Part shown: one piece after another, positions 1 through 7,025 of the stretch | Position numbering within the stretch: the stretch's first letter is position 1 | How the letters are laid out: each line of letters opens with the position of its first letter | Assembly: GCA_023436605.1 (NCBI GenBank) | Contig: JAEZIQ010000068.1 | Span: 1-32,363, forward strand | Source: Actinomycetes bacterium | GTDB taxonomy: Bacteria > Actinomycetota > Thermoleophilia > Solirubrobacterales > 70-9 | Length of the DNA: 32,363 nucleotides | Reading direction: 5' to 3' | The notes under the pieces: generated by a model | The model's database searches: none | Told to the model about the DNA's origin: nothing | The model's input: only the letters and a program-made list of their open reading frames with translations | Position numbers and translations under genes: made by a program

Positions 1-542
1 AATGGGCGGTTCCGGGGGAAGGCCCGGGCCGCGGCCCGGGCCGAGAGGATCAGAGGAATCGAGAGAAGCCAGAGGACCATCGGTCCGAACACGTTTGGTC
101 CATCGGCGGCAACGACGCTGCCCACCAGAACGATTGCCCAGCACCAGAAGGTGACCGCCATCGCGGTCGGGGCTAGTTCCGTCACATAGTCGAAACTCAG
201 CCGCCGTTCGACATGGCCGTACAGGCCGGACTGATACGCGATCAGGACCCAGACCGGCGTAAGCAGCACAACCGTCACGAGCCACGTTCCGGAGTGGCTG
301 CTTGCCCCGGCCAGACCCGCGATGACAACCGCTCCCGCGATCGCAAGCGTGAGTGCCACGACGTCGGCGAGGACGAGCAGACGGTGGTAGGCGTGCCCGA
401 ATCGCTCCGAACCCTGCAACTTGCGCGGCTCGATCGTGAGGCCTTCCCGGCGGTCAGCGATCTCGTGGCTGCGCTCGGTCACCACCGAACCGTTAATCGA
501 GGTTCGGGTACTTCTCGGATATTCCATCCTTGACGGCTTCAT
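1..542 (-). CDS. Polyprenyl glycosylphosphotransferase (exopolysaccharide sugar transferase), N-terminal part, runs off window edge
   Basis: The minus-strand frame is open from position 542 to base 1 with no stop (about 180 codons), so the C-terminal catalytic half lies outside the window. A charged N-terminus is followed by hydrophobic segments (LLVLADVVALTLAIAGAVV, then WLVTVVLLTPVWVLIAYQ, and two more) and the motif YQSGLYGHVERR. This is the usual layout of the WbaP/WcaJ family, which transfers a sugar-phosphate to undecaprenyl-phosphate to start polysaccharide synthesis; its C-terminal catalytic domain cannot be checked here. The start is uncertain: ATG at 542 or in-frame ATG at 527, with an AAAGGAG 15 nt before the first. 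The nearby nucleotide-sugar dehydrogenase (5742) fits an envelope-polysaccharide role. Other membrane proteins with a similar N-terminus are possible. Confidence 0.62.
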   Translation of the reverse strand, partial: MKPSRMEYPRSTRTSINGSVVTERSHEIADRREGLTIEPRKLQGSERFGHAYHRLLVLADVVALTLAIAGAVVIAGLAGASSHSGTWLVTVVLLTPVWVLIAYQSGLYGHVERRLSFDYVTELAPTAMAVTFWCWAIVLVGSVVAADGPNVFGPMVLWLLSIPLILSARAAARAFPRNRP

Positions 543-598
543 GCGTACTCGGATCGGCTCCTTTGGCCGGGACTGGTTCGAAAGTGGTTTCCGGATTA

Positions 599-708
599 CC
601 TGTCTACTACCCGATAACACGGGATTTGCACAGGCGGTGCGCTTTCACTCCAGAAAACTTCTGTAACCAGTTTTCGCGGCGGGCTTCCGCTCCCGCAAGC
701 GGGTTTTT
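599..708 (+). other. Series of hairpins ending in a terminator-like stem plus T5
   Basis: The gap between the sugar transferase and the PNPOx gene holds three consecutive hairpins on the plus strand. The first is nested at 599-634 (CCTGT/ACAGG enclosing CCCG/CGGG), the second is CAGAA/TTCTG at 651-663, and the third is CCCGC-AA-GCGGG at 692-703 followed by TTTTT. The last resembles a short intrinsic terminator, although no plus-strand gene precedes it. On the minus strand the same stretch would be the leader of the sugar transferase gene. Function unknown. Confidence 0.3.
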
Positions 709-1182
709 CTAGTAGACGCCGCCGAGCTTTCGGTGGTCCCAGGTGACTGTATGGACCGGCACGAATTCGAGTACCACCCGCTTCGTTGCCTGGGCCCGGA
801 AAGCTTCGATCATCGCCTCGTCCGGCTCACCGCCGCCGGGAGCGTAGCGGCGGGCCGCGCCGATGCCGAATTCGACCACCGTCTCGAGGTCGCGATGGAT
901 TTTCGTTTCGGCTTCGTACATAACCCCACGCAGGTCCGGATAACTGTCATACCCCGCTTCGACCAGCACCGTGGCCCGAGGGTCACGTTCAAGGTTCTTG
1001 ACCTTCTGCGACTTGGCGAAGGTCCAGGACCGGATCCGACCGTCGACCACCTGGTACCAGAGCGGCATCGAGTGGGGCCAGCCCCGTGGTCCGAAGCTGC
1101 TCACGATCGCGACCTTCTCCTCATCGAGGAAGGCCTGGATCTCTTCCTCGCTCATCTCGATCTGACTGCGCTTGTTGCCCAT
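709..1182 (-). CDS. Pyridoxamine 5'-phosphate oxidase-fold (PNPOx-like, flavin/F420 type) protein
   Basis: A 157-aa protein with the split-barrel flavin-binding pattern: an N-terminal helix (MSEEEIQAFLDEEKVAIVSS), then GWPHSMPLWYQVVDGRI, then TFAKSQKVKNLERDPRATVLVEAG-type strands, ending WDHRKLGGVY. This matches the short PNPOx-like proteins common in actinobacteria, where FMN or F420 is bound and the substrate is usually unknown. It has no PdxH-specific features that I can see. The ATG at 1182 lies 9 nt after the stop of the MBL-fold gene (TAG at 1192-1194), so the two may be co-transcribed. However, a TAGGGT box (1189-1194) built on that stop codon also sits 6 nt before the ATG, which would allow a separate leaderless transcript. 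Physiological substrate unknown. Confidence 0.82.
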   Translation of the reverse strand: MGNKRSQIEMSEEEIQAFLDEEKVAIVSSFGPRGWPHSMPLWYQVVDGRIRSWTFAKSQKVKNLERDPRATVLVEAGYDSYPDLRGVMYEAETKIHRDLETVVEFGIGAARRYAPGGGEPDEAMIEAFRAQATKRVVLEFVPVHTVTWDHRKLGGVY

Positions 1183-1188
1183 GACCGG

Positions 1189-1194
1189 ACCCTA
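1189..1194 (-). promoter_or_regulatory. Candidate -10 box TAGGGT, leaderless start of PNPOx gene
   Basis: TAGGGT reads on the minus strand 6 nt before the ATG at 1182. Its TAG is also the stop codon of the upstream MBL-fold gene, so coincidence is possible. No clear -35. Confidence 0.35.
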
Positions 1195-1932
1195 CTCGGC
1201 GAGGTCGGCCGGCAGGCGACCTTCGTTCTCGAGCTTTTGTAGATGTGCCTCCATCACCACGTTGGCGGCGGGGAGCAGTGGTTCCGGCACGTCCGACCAG
1301 ACCTCTTCCAGCAAGACCATGCGTGAGCGCTCCCCCCGGGCCAGCGCCTCGAGCAACCCGTTCTCCCTCGCTTCGCGGTGCTCGATGTACTCGGTGATCT
1401 TGCCCCGGGCGTCGGTGATCCAGGGTCCGTGGCCGGGGCAGATCAGCGAAGGGTCGCGTGATTCGAGCAGTCTGAGGGAAAGCATGTAGGCGGCAAGCGA
1501 ACCCCCGTCGGGCGGCACGTAGGTCGATCCCCACCCGAGGATCAGATCCCCCGAGAAGCAGACGCCGTCTTCGGTGAAGAAACTGAAGTGATCAATCGAA
1601 TGACCGGGCGTGGCAACCGCCTCCAGTCCGCCGTTCCAGTCTCCGTCGGTGATCGGCGTCGGCTCGATCCCCAGCAGCTCGACCCCGCCGGTGTGGTCGG
1701 CGTGGGCATGCGTGAGCAGCACTCCGGCCGCCCCGCCCCGCTCCCTGACCGCCGCTTTCACCGCCCCGATGTGCGCTTCGTCCTCCGGCCCGGGATCGAT
1801 CACCCAGCAGGGATCCGACCCATAGATATAGGTGTTGGTCCCGGTCAGGGTCATCGGCCCGGGGTTATCCGCCATCACCCGCCAAACCTCCGGATGCCCC
1901 GGTGCCGCCCCGTCAACCATCTCATCACTCAT
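1192..1932 (-). CDS. MBL-fold metallo-hydrolase (glyoxalase II/LACTB2-like)
   Basis: A 246-aa soluble enzyme of the metallo-beta-lactamase superfamily. The metal motif THAHADH is at residues 74-80, with later ligands in ATPGHSIDH (about residue 110), CFSGDLIL and ICPGHGP. The fold begins after TLTGTNTYIYG, and the C-terminal part carries a winged-helix-like region (ANVVMEAHLQKLENEGRL) typical of LACTB2-type hydrolases. Family members hydrolyse thioesters, RNA or lactones with two metal ions; the substrate cannot be told from sequence. A TAGGGT box 7 nt before the ATG suggests a leaderless mRNA. The PNPOx gene follows 9 nt downstream. Confidence 0.88.
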   Translation of the reverse strand: MSDEMVDGAAPGHPEVWRVMADNPGPMTLTGTNTYIYGSDPCWVIDPGPEDEAHIGAVKAAVRERGGAAGVLLTHAHADHTGGVELLGIEPTPITDGDWNGGLEAVATPGHSIDHFSFFTEDGVCFSGDLILGWGSTYVPPDGGSLAAYMLSLRLLESRDPSLICPGHGPWITDARGKITEYIEHREARENGLLEALARGERSRMVLLEEVWSDVPEPLLPAANVVMEAHLQKLENEGRLPADLAE

Positions 1933-1939
1933 GCCCGAA

Positions 1940-1945
1940 ACCCTA
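1940..1945 (-). promoter_or_regulatory. Candidate -10 box TAGGGT, leaderless start of MBL-fold gene
   Basis: TAGGGT reads on the minus strand 7 nt before the ATG at 1932. No Shine-Dalgarno sequence is visible in the spacer. It fits the TANNNT pattern shared by ten other genes in this window. Confidence 0.5.
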
Positions 1946-2096
1946 GCTACCAGCGGGTGGATGCCAGGAGGCTCCAGCCGTTCGCTGGCAAGGAGGCAGG
2001 ACGGGAAATGGCCGCGATAGTACGCGGGTACGTGAGCTGCCGTTTCCCGGCCGACGACGCAGCCAGCGGACGGCTGGTGGCCCCTGGCGCCGCCCG

Positions 2097-4148
2097 CTAG
2101 GCGGCGAGTTCGCGACTGATTGCGTCGCGGGCTTCCTGTGGTTCGAGGACCACGAGGTCACCGGCTCCGCGGAGGATCTCGCGGACCAGCCAGCTGGTGC
2201 CGGCGTAGGGCAGTTCGACGACGACGGCGCCGTCGGCGAGTTCCTCGACCACGTTGCGCTCCTCGCGGACCCAGCGTGAGCGTTCGGGGGAAACCCAGAC
2301 CCTGGCGACCGAAGCCTCGGGGACCTGGCCGTCGCTCATCCAGCCTTCGACTCCGGCCAGTTCCTCGGCCTCGGGTCGCGGTTCGAAAGTCTCGCCGGTC
2401 GGGTTCGCATCCTTGATCCGGTCGAGTTTGAAGTGGCGCATCGCCTGGCGGTCGAGGTCGAAGCACTCGGCGTACCAGCCTTCGCGACCGTTCTCCAGCC
2501 GGTAGGGCTCGACTTTGCGTTCGGAGAACTTGTCTTCGTTCTCCTTGTAGTAGTTGAGTTCCAGAACCTGCCGGTTGGCGATCGCCTGGTTGACGATCCG
2601 GGCTGCCTCCGCTCCGCCCGATTCGGAAACGATTGCGAGACCTTCATGGGCCGGGTCTCGGCCGAGCGCCGCGATGATCTTGTCGCGGGCGGTGTCCAGC
2701 TTGGCCTGGGGCAGGTGGTCACCGACCAGGTCGATCGCCGCGACCAGGGCCTTCGCCTCGAGCGGCAGCAGCCGCGCCGGGCGGGCGAAAGAGTCCCCGT
2801 ACGGCTCGGAATCGACCTCGATGATGTCGCCCTTGATCTCGGCGTAGAGCACGTAGGTGCCGCCTCCGAAGTTGACGACGTTGAGCACGTCGATGTCATC
2901 CCGGAGTTCATCCTCGGAAAGCTCCAGCCGCTGGCAGAGGTCGGACAGGGAGAGAGGCGTTCCCTCCTTGGCCGCTCCGATCAGCATGCCGGCCAGGGTG
3001 ACCAGTCGGCCGAAGCGTTCGGGCCGGATCGCCGCGGTGGAGCGGTCCTTGCTGCGCTGGCGCCGCTCCCGGATCGGGGTCGGGAAGTCGGTCTGCGCCT
3101 CGGCCACGTCAAAGCCGTTGATGTGCCGGTCGCGCAGCAGGGCGATCCGTTCCTCGGCCGCGGCCTTGAACTCGGGGGGACCGAGCACCTCGGCGTTCTG
3201 GCGCCAGCGAAGAACCCAGGCCAGCAGTTCCCGCTCGCTGGCGTATGAGGTCTCGAGCACGATTCCTTCGCGGCCACCGGTCTCCTGCGGGTCGGCCGGC
3301 GTCACCTCGCCGTGGCTGCCGAAGTCGCGTTCGATCAACCAGGCGATCCGGTCACTGAAAAAGATCCGGGCCCTGCCGATTTCTTCGCCGAGCTGCCAGT
3401 CGGCCAACTCCGCATAGTCGCGCCGTTCGAAGTCCTCGGGGGCGCTGAAATCATGCTCGGACTTGGTCGCGTAGCCGACCTTGCCGCGGATCCGCGAGAG
3501 CCGGAACACACGGACCGCGTCGCGTTCGTGCGAGTAGCCGATCAGGTAGAACTGCCCGCCCCGGAATACCAGGTGGTAGGGGTCAACTTTGCGGTCGGAA
3601 ACCTGGTCGGAGCCGATCGTGTGGTACTCGAAGGTGATCGTCTTGTGGCGCGAGATCGCCGTCTCGATCCGGGCCAGGCGCTGGGTCAGGTCGCGTGAGG
3701 AAGTGGCCGAGAACTTGGCCATTGAGACGGGGATGTTGTCCGGGTCGGCGAGCGGGTTGGGGTGACCCCAGGCGACCTGCTGAAGCGCAAGCCGGAGCGG
3801 CTCGGCATAGGCGAATTCGCCCTCGGTCAGGAGGCTGAGGGAGGTGCGAAGAGCGGCCAGTTCGTCATCGGTGAACTTGATTTCCGGCAGATAGAAATTC
3901 TCCGGCGGAAGCGAATAGAGCTCGGCTTCGAAGAACCCTTCACCGGGCCGGTCGACCTGCAGTTCGATGCCGAGGCTGTCGAGTTCGGCCCGGTCCGCGT
4001 AGAAGCGTCGCGCGAACGCGTCCTCGTTCATCACGCTGTAGCCCTCTACCTCCCGCTTGATCTCCAGAGCCGAAACGGGCCGGCCCTGAGCCATCAGAAA
4101 CGAGATCAGCGAGAGCTGCCGGATCAGCTTCTCGGTGTCCTTTGCCAT
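2097..4148 (-). CDS. Fused double HTH-WYL transcriptional regulator (PafBC-like)
   Basis: A 683-aa protein made of two similar halves. Half 1 has an N-terminal winged HTH (about residues 5-65), a WYL domain (about 160-230, with FYLIGY at 200-205) and a WCX-type extension to about 340. Half 2 has a second HTH (about 378-430), a second WYL domain (about 517-580, with GWYAECFD at 557-564) and a C-terminal extension. PafB and PafC are separate WYL proteins in mycobacteria that activate DNA-damage genes, and natural PafBC fusions are known in other actinobacteria; this length and order match a fusion. No proteasome/Pup genes are adjacent, so the PafBC role is inferred from architecture only. A TAAAGT box lies 9 nt before the ATG. 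Confidence 0.85.
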   Translation of the reverse strand: MAKDTEKLIRQLSLISFLMAQGRPVSALEIKREVEGYSVMNEDAFARRFYADRAELDSLGIELQVDRPGEGFFEAELYSLPPENFYLPEIKFTDDELAALRTSLSLLTEGEFAYAEPLRLALQQVAWGHPNPLADPDNIPVSMAKFSATSSRDLTQRLARIETAISRHKTITFEYHTIGSDQVSDRKVDPYHLVFRGGQFYLIGYSHERDAVRVFRLSRIRGKVGYATKSEHDFSAPEDFERRDYAELADWQLGEEIGRARIFFSDRIAWLIERDFGSHGEVTPADPQETGGREGIVLETSYASERELLAWVLRWRQNAEVLGPPEFKAAAEERIALLRDRHINGFDVAEAQTDFPTPIRERRQRSKDRSTAAIRPERFGRLVTLAGMLIGAAKEGTPLSLSDLCQRLELSEDELRDDIDVLNVVNFGGGTYVLYAEIKGDIIEVDSEPYGDSFARPARLLPLEAKALVAAIDLVGDHLPQAKLDTARDKIIAALGRDPAHEGLAIVSESGGAEAARIVNQAIANRQVLELNYYKENEDKFSERKVEPYRLENGREGWYAECFDLDRQAMRHFKLDRIKDANPTGETFEPRPEAEELAGVEGWMSDGQVPEASVARVWVSPERSRWVREERNVVEELADGAVVVELPYAGTSWLVREILRGAGDLVVLEPQEARDAISRELAA

Positions 4149-4157
4149 CGACGCTCG

Positions 4158-4163
4158 ACTTTA
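4158..4163 (-). promoter_or_regulatory. Candidate -10 box TAAAGT for the double-WYL gene
   Basis: TAAAGT reads on the minus strand 9 nt before the ATG at 4148, predicting a leader of 0-3 nt. No Shine-Dalgarno sequence lies in the spacer. Confidence 0.48.
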
Positions 4164-4242
4164 CCTGTGAACGGGCATCGGCCGCCTCCTAAAGTGCGGT
4201 CAAACCGGCATTCCGCCGCAAAATGCCGCTTTTTTTGCGCTT

Positions 4243-4254
4243 ACTTGCGCAAGT
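4243..4254. promoter_or_regulatory. 12-bp perfect palindrome ACTTGCGCAAGT, possible operator
   Basis: A perfect palindrome lies 2 bp past the stop codon of the downstream TetR gene and about 95 bp upstream of the WYL gene start. It could be an operator for the neighbouring regulators or part of a transcript-end hairpin. Nothing in the sequence decides between these. Confidence 0.25.
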
Positions 4255-4256
4255 GG

Positions 4257-4943
4257 TCAGGAAGACGTGACGAAGCCGAGGCGCTCGGCGTATCGCTCGG
4301 AGCGTTCGAGGGCCTCTTCCTTGTCCATGTAAGCGACGAGGATCGCGTAAAGGAGGTCGGGCCCGACCTCGGGCAACATCTCCGTTCGCTCGTCGACGAT
4401 CTCGGCCCGAATCACCACGGCCGCGCCGCCGACCACCATCGAGGCGACCGATTCAGGCACGTCTTCACGGTCCGGCATCATCGTCCGGCCGCTGTCGACG
4501 AAGGCGGAGATCATCCGCACCGCGGATAGATAGCGTTCGAGCGCGGCGGGACCGGCCGAAAACATGTCGACGATGCACATCCGGGCGAAGGCGGGCTCGG
4601 CGGCGAGGAAGCGGAGGCTGGCCTCGATACCGAGTTCGATCATCTCCGGCCAGGTCAGGTCGGGATCGTCACAGGCCTTGATCACCTCGGTCACGAATCG
4701 GCCGAGGATCGCGTCGTAGGCGGCGAGGAAGCAGGCTTCCTTGTCCGGGAAGATCTCGTAGAAGGTAGAACGGGAAACGCGGGCCCGCGAAACGATGTCG
4801 GCGACGCTCACCTCGGCGTAGCGTTTCTCGGCGCAGGCCTGGGCCATCGAGTCGAGCAGACGGTCGCGTTGAGAAGTGACGACGAACTCGCGAGGGAGGT
4901 TGTGCCGGCCGGAAGGCAGCCGCGACGGAGTGATCTCGCTCAT
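4257..4943 (-). CDS. TetR/AcrR family transcriptional regulator (second of tandem pair)
   Basis: A 228-aa regulator. The N-terminal TetR DNA-binding domain spans about residues 25-75 (YAEVSVADIVSRARVSRST then FYEIFPDKEACFLAAYD), and the helical C-terminal ligand domain is divergent. The ATG overlaps the stop of the upstream TetR gene by 4 nt (ATGA), implying translational coupling. Both proteins share an unusual N-terminal lead-in (SGRH-LPR---V-SQR-R) and the same spacing through the HTH, so they look like a tandem duplication that diverged in the ligand domain. They may act as a heterodimer or as two sensors. The target is unknown; divergent or downstream genes (5742 dehydrogenase, WYL gene) are candidates. 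Confidence 0.88.
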   Translation of the reverse strand: MSEITPSRLPSGRHNLPREFVVTSQRDRLLDSMAQACAEKRYAEVSVADIVSRARVSRSTFYEIFPDKEACFLAAYDAILGRFVTEVIKACDDPDLTWPEMIELGIEASLRFLAAEPAFARMCIVDMFSAGPAALERYLSAVRMISAFVDSGRTMMPDREDVPESVASMVVGGAAVVIRAEIVDERTEMLPEVGPDLLYAILVAYMDKEEALERSERYAERLGFVTSS

Positions 4944-5638
4944 GCCGCCGCCTTTGTCTCGTTCATCGCTTCCACGCCGCGTTCGTGGCCGAAATAGGGA
5001 GTCACCGCGAGATACATCATCTCCGGCAGCAGCTTCGGCAGGTCAGAAGCGCGTCCGTTGGAGGCCTCATTGAACATCAGGGCCGAAACGCCACCGACGA
5101 TCACGCGTGCGACCTGGGTCGGGATGCGATCCGGTTCATCGACCAGGGTCCGGGCCGAATCGAGAAAGGGGAAAAACGAGGAAACGGCCTGCTGATAACG
5201 GTCACGAGCCCGGGCACCGGCTCCGAATCCCTCGACGATGCCGACCCGGGCGGCAACCGGATTCTCGGCCAGATAGGTGAGCAGGGCCCCGATGCCGCCG
5301 CGAATCTGGACCACCCAATCGTCGGAGCCGTCCTGGGCGAAACCGTCGGCGACGAAGGTGAGCATCCTTTCCATGACCGTTCCGTAGGCGGCGATGAAGC
5401 AGTCTTCCTTGTCGGCGAACTGCTCGTAGAAAGTGGCCCGTGAGACCCCGGCGGTCGAAATGATGTCGGCCACGGTCGTTTCGGTGTAGCCCTTTTCGGC
5501 GACCACCCCGATCATCGCTTCGACCATGCGTTCGCGCTGCGACCGGACGACGACGTCGCGCGGCAGCCCGTGACGGCCACTCGGCAGTTTGCCGGTGCCG
5601 AACGGGTCAAGATCCTCCTGTACCTGCTCCTGCGACAT
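4940..5638 (-). CDS. TetR/AcrR family transcriptional regulator (first of tandem pair)
   Basis: A 232-aa TetR-type regulator. The HTH spans about residues 35-80 (YTETTVADIISTAGVSRAT then FYEQFADKEDCFIAAYG), followed by a helical ligand-binding domain. It is the upstream member of the pair; its TGA overlaps the ATG of the second TetR gene. It is divergent from the nucleotide-sugar dehydrogenase gene (starts 103 bp apart), an arrangement in which TetR proteins often control the divergent gene; that is inference. A TAATAT box 6 nt before the ATG indicates a leaderless transcript for the pair. Confidence 0.9.
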   Translation of the reverse strand: MSQEQVQEDLDPFGTGKLPSGRHGLPRDVVVRSQRERMVEAMIGVVAEKGYTETTVADIISTAGVSRATFYEQFADKEDCFIAAYGTVMERMLTFVADGFAQDGSDDWVVQIRGGIGALLTYLAENPVAARVGIVEGFGAGARARDRYQQAVSSFFPFLDSARTLVDEPDRIPTQVARVIVGGVSALMFNEASNGRASDLPKLLPEMMYLAVTPYFGHERGVEAMNETKAAA

Positions 5639-5644
5639 GAGCCG

Positions 5645-5650
5645 ATATTA
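5645..5650 (-). promoter_or_regulatory. Candidate -10 box TAATAT, leaderless start of TetR pair
   Basis: TAATAT reads on the minus strand 6 nt before the ATG at 5638, so transcription should start at or beside the A of ATG. A weak TTTCGC lies 17 bp upstream. This is one of the best -10 matches in the window. Confidence 0.6.
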
Positions 5651-5728
5651 CCCCCCTGAAATGGGCCGCGAAACGAAACCGTACCTGAAAGCACAACCTT
5701 AACCGAACGGGTCCCGGAATCATCTCTT

Positions 5729-5734
5729 TAGACT
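5729..5734 (+). promoter_or_regulatory. Candidate -10 box TAGACT, leaderless start of nucleotide-sugar dehydrogenase
   Basis: TAGACT ends 7 nt before the GTG start at 5742 and there is no Shine-Dalgarno sequence between them. This supports both the GTG start and a leaderless mRNA. Confidence 0.55.
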
Positions 5735-5741
5735 GCGCGAC

Positions 5742-7019
5742 GTGAACCCTCACTCTTCAGCCGGCGGGCCGGTCGGCATCATCGGCCTGGGATACGTCGG
5801 CCTGCCGATCGCGGTCGCCTTCGCCGAAGCCGGACGCGAGGTGGTCGGACTCGACACCGACCCCGCCAAGATCGAGGCGATCAACCGGTCCGAGAGCTAT
5901 ATCGAGGACATCCCGTCGGCCAGTCTCTCCACCCTGGATGGTCGTCTGAGGGCCACGGCCGACTACGCCGAGTTGACCGCCTGCGATGCCGTGATCATCT
6001 GCGTGCCGACCCCGCTGACCGGCTCGCGCGAGCCCGACCTCAGCTATCTCGAATCAGCCGCCGGCAACCTTGCACGCGTGCTTTCACCCGGTCAGACCGT
6101 GGTCCTCGAATCGACCACCTACCCGGGCACGACCCGGGATCTCCTCGCGACCACCCTCGAGGAGGGAGGCCGGAAGACGGGAACCGACTTCCACCTGGCC
6201 TTCTCGCCGGAGCGAATCGACCCGGGGCGCACCGACTTCACCGTCCGCACCACCCCCAAGCTGGTCGGCGGCATGACTCCTGCCTGCACGGAAAAGGCTG
6301 TCGCCCTTTACGAGACGATCTGCGACCGGGTCATCCCGCTTTCGGGGCCGGAGGCAGCCGAGCTTTCGAAACTGCTCGAGAACATCTTCCGGTCGGTGAA
6401 CATCGCCCTGGTCAACGAGCTGGCTCAGCTCTGCGACCGCCTCGGTGTCGATGTCTGGGAAGTGATCGACGCCGCGGCGACCAAACCTTTCGGGTTTATG
6501 CGCTTCGATCCCGGCCCCGGCATGGGTGGACACTGCCTGCCGGTCGACCCCTTCTACCTTGCCTTCAAGGCCCGGGAGCATGATTTCTACCCCGAGTTCA
6601 TCGAGCTGGCCGGCAAGATCAACCAGTCGCAGCCGCTGTTTTGCGTAAACCGGATCGAGCGGGTCCTGAACGACAATTCGAAACCGGTGAACGGCACGAA
6701 AATCCTCATCCTCGGCGTCAGCTACAAGGGTGGTGTCGGCGACACCAGGGAATCGCCGGCGATCAAGATCATCCGTCTGTTGCGCGAGCTCGGAGCCGAC
6801 GTCCGCTACCACGATCCCCACGTGGCCGAACTGAAGGAAGCGGGGATCAGCAATTCCCCGGACCTCGAAACCGCTCTTGCGGATGCGGAACTGAGTGTGA
6901 TCGTGACCGCACACCCGGAGTTCAACTGGGAAGAAGTGATCGCCAGGAGCGAGCTGGTCTTCGATTTGCGCGGGGTGACGCGCGAGTTCGAGGATTCCGG
7001 CAACGTCACGAGACTCTGA
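5742..7019 (+). CDS. Nucleotide sugar dehydrogenase (UDP-N-acetylhexosamine 6-dehydrogenase/WecC-WbpA type)
   Basis: A 425-aa NAD-dependent enzyme that oxidises C6 of a UDP-sugar to the uronic acid, supplying precursors for surface polysaccharide. It shows the N-terminal Rossmann motif GIIGLGYVGLP (about 12-22), the substrate-site FSPERIDPG (about 154-162), the dimerisation helix region with K210 and N214, the catalytic cysteine in GGHCLPVDP (C265), and the C-terminal UDP-binding domain (GVSYKGGVGDTRESPA, about 324-339). The FSPER and GGHCLPVDP pattern fits the UDP-GlcNAc/ManNAc branch better than UDP-glucose dehydrogenase, but the substrate is inferred. The start is GTG. The membrane-protein gene follows 6 nt after the stop, so the two probably form an operon. 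Confidence 0.9.
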   Translation: MNPHSSAGGPVGIIGLGYVGLPIAVAFAEAGREVVGLDTDPAKIEAINRSESYIEDIPSASLSTLDGRLRATADYAELTACDAVIICVPTPLTGSREPDLSYLESAAGNLARVLSPGQTVVLESTTYPGTTRDLLATTLEEGGRKTGTDFHLAFSPERIDPGRTDFTVRTTPKLVGGMTPACTEKAVALYETICDRVIPLSGPEAAELSKLLENIFRSVNIALVNELAQLCDRLGVDVWEVIDAAATKPFGFMRFDPGPGMGGHCLPVDPFYLAFKAREHDFYPEFIELAGKINQSQPLFCVNRIERVLNDNSKPVNGTKILILGVSYKGGVGDTRESPAIKIIRLLRELGADVRYHDPHVAELKEAGISNSPDLETALADAELSVIVTAHPEFNWEEVIARSELVFDLRGVTREFEDSGNVTRL

Positions 7020-7025
7020 GGTCCC

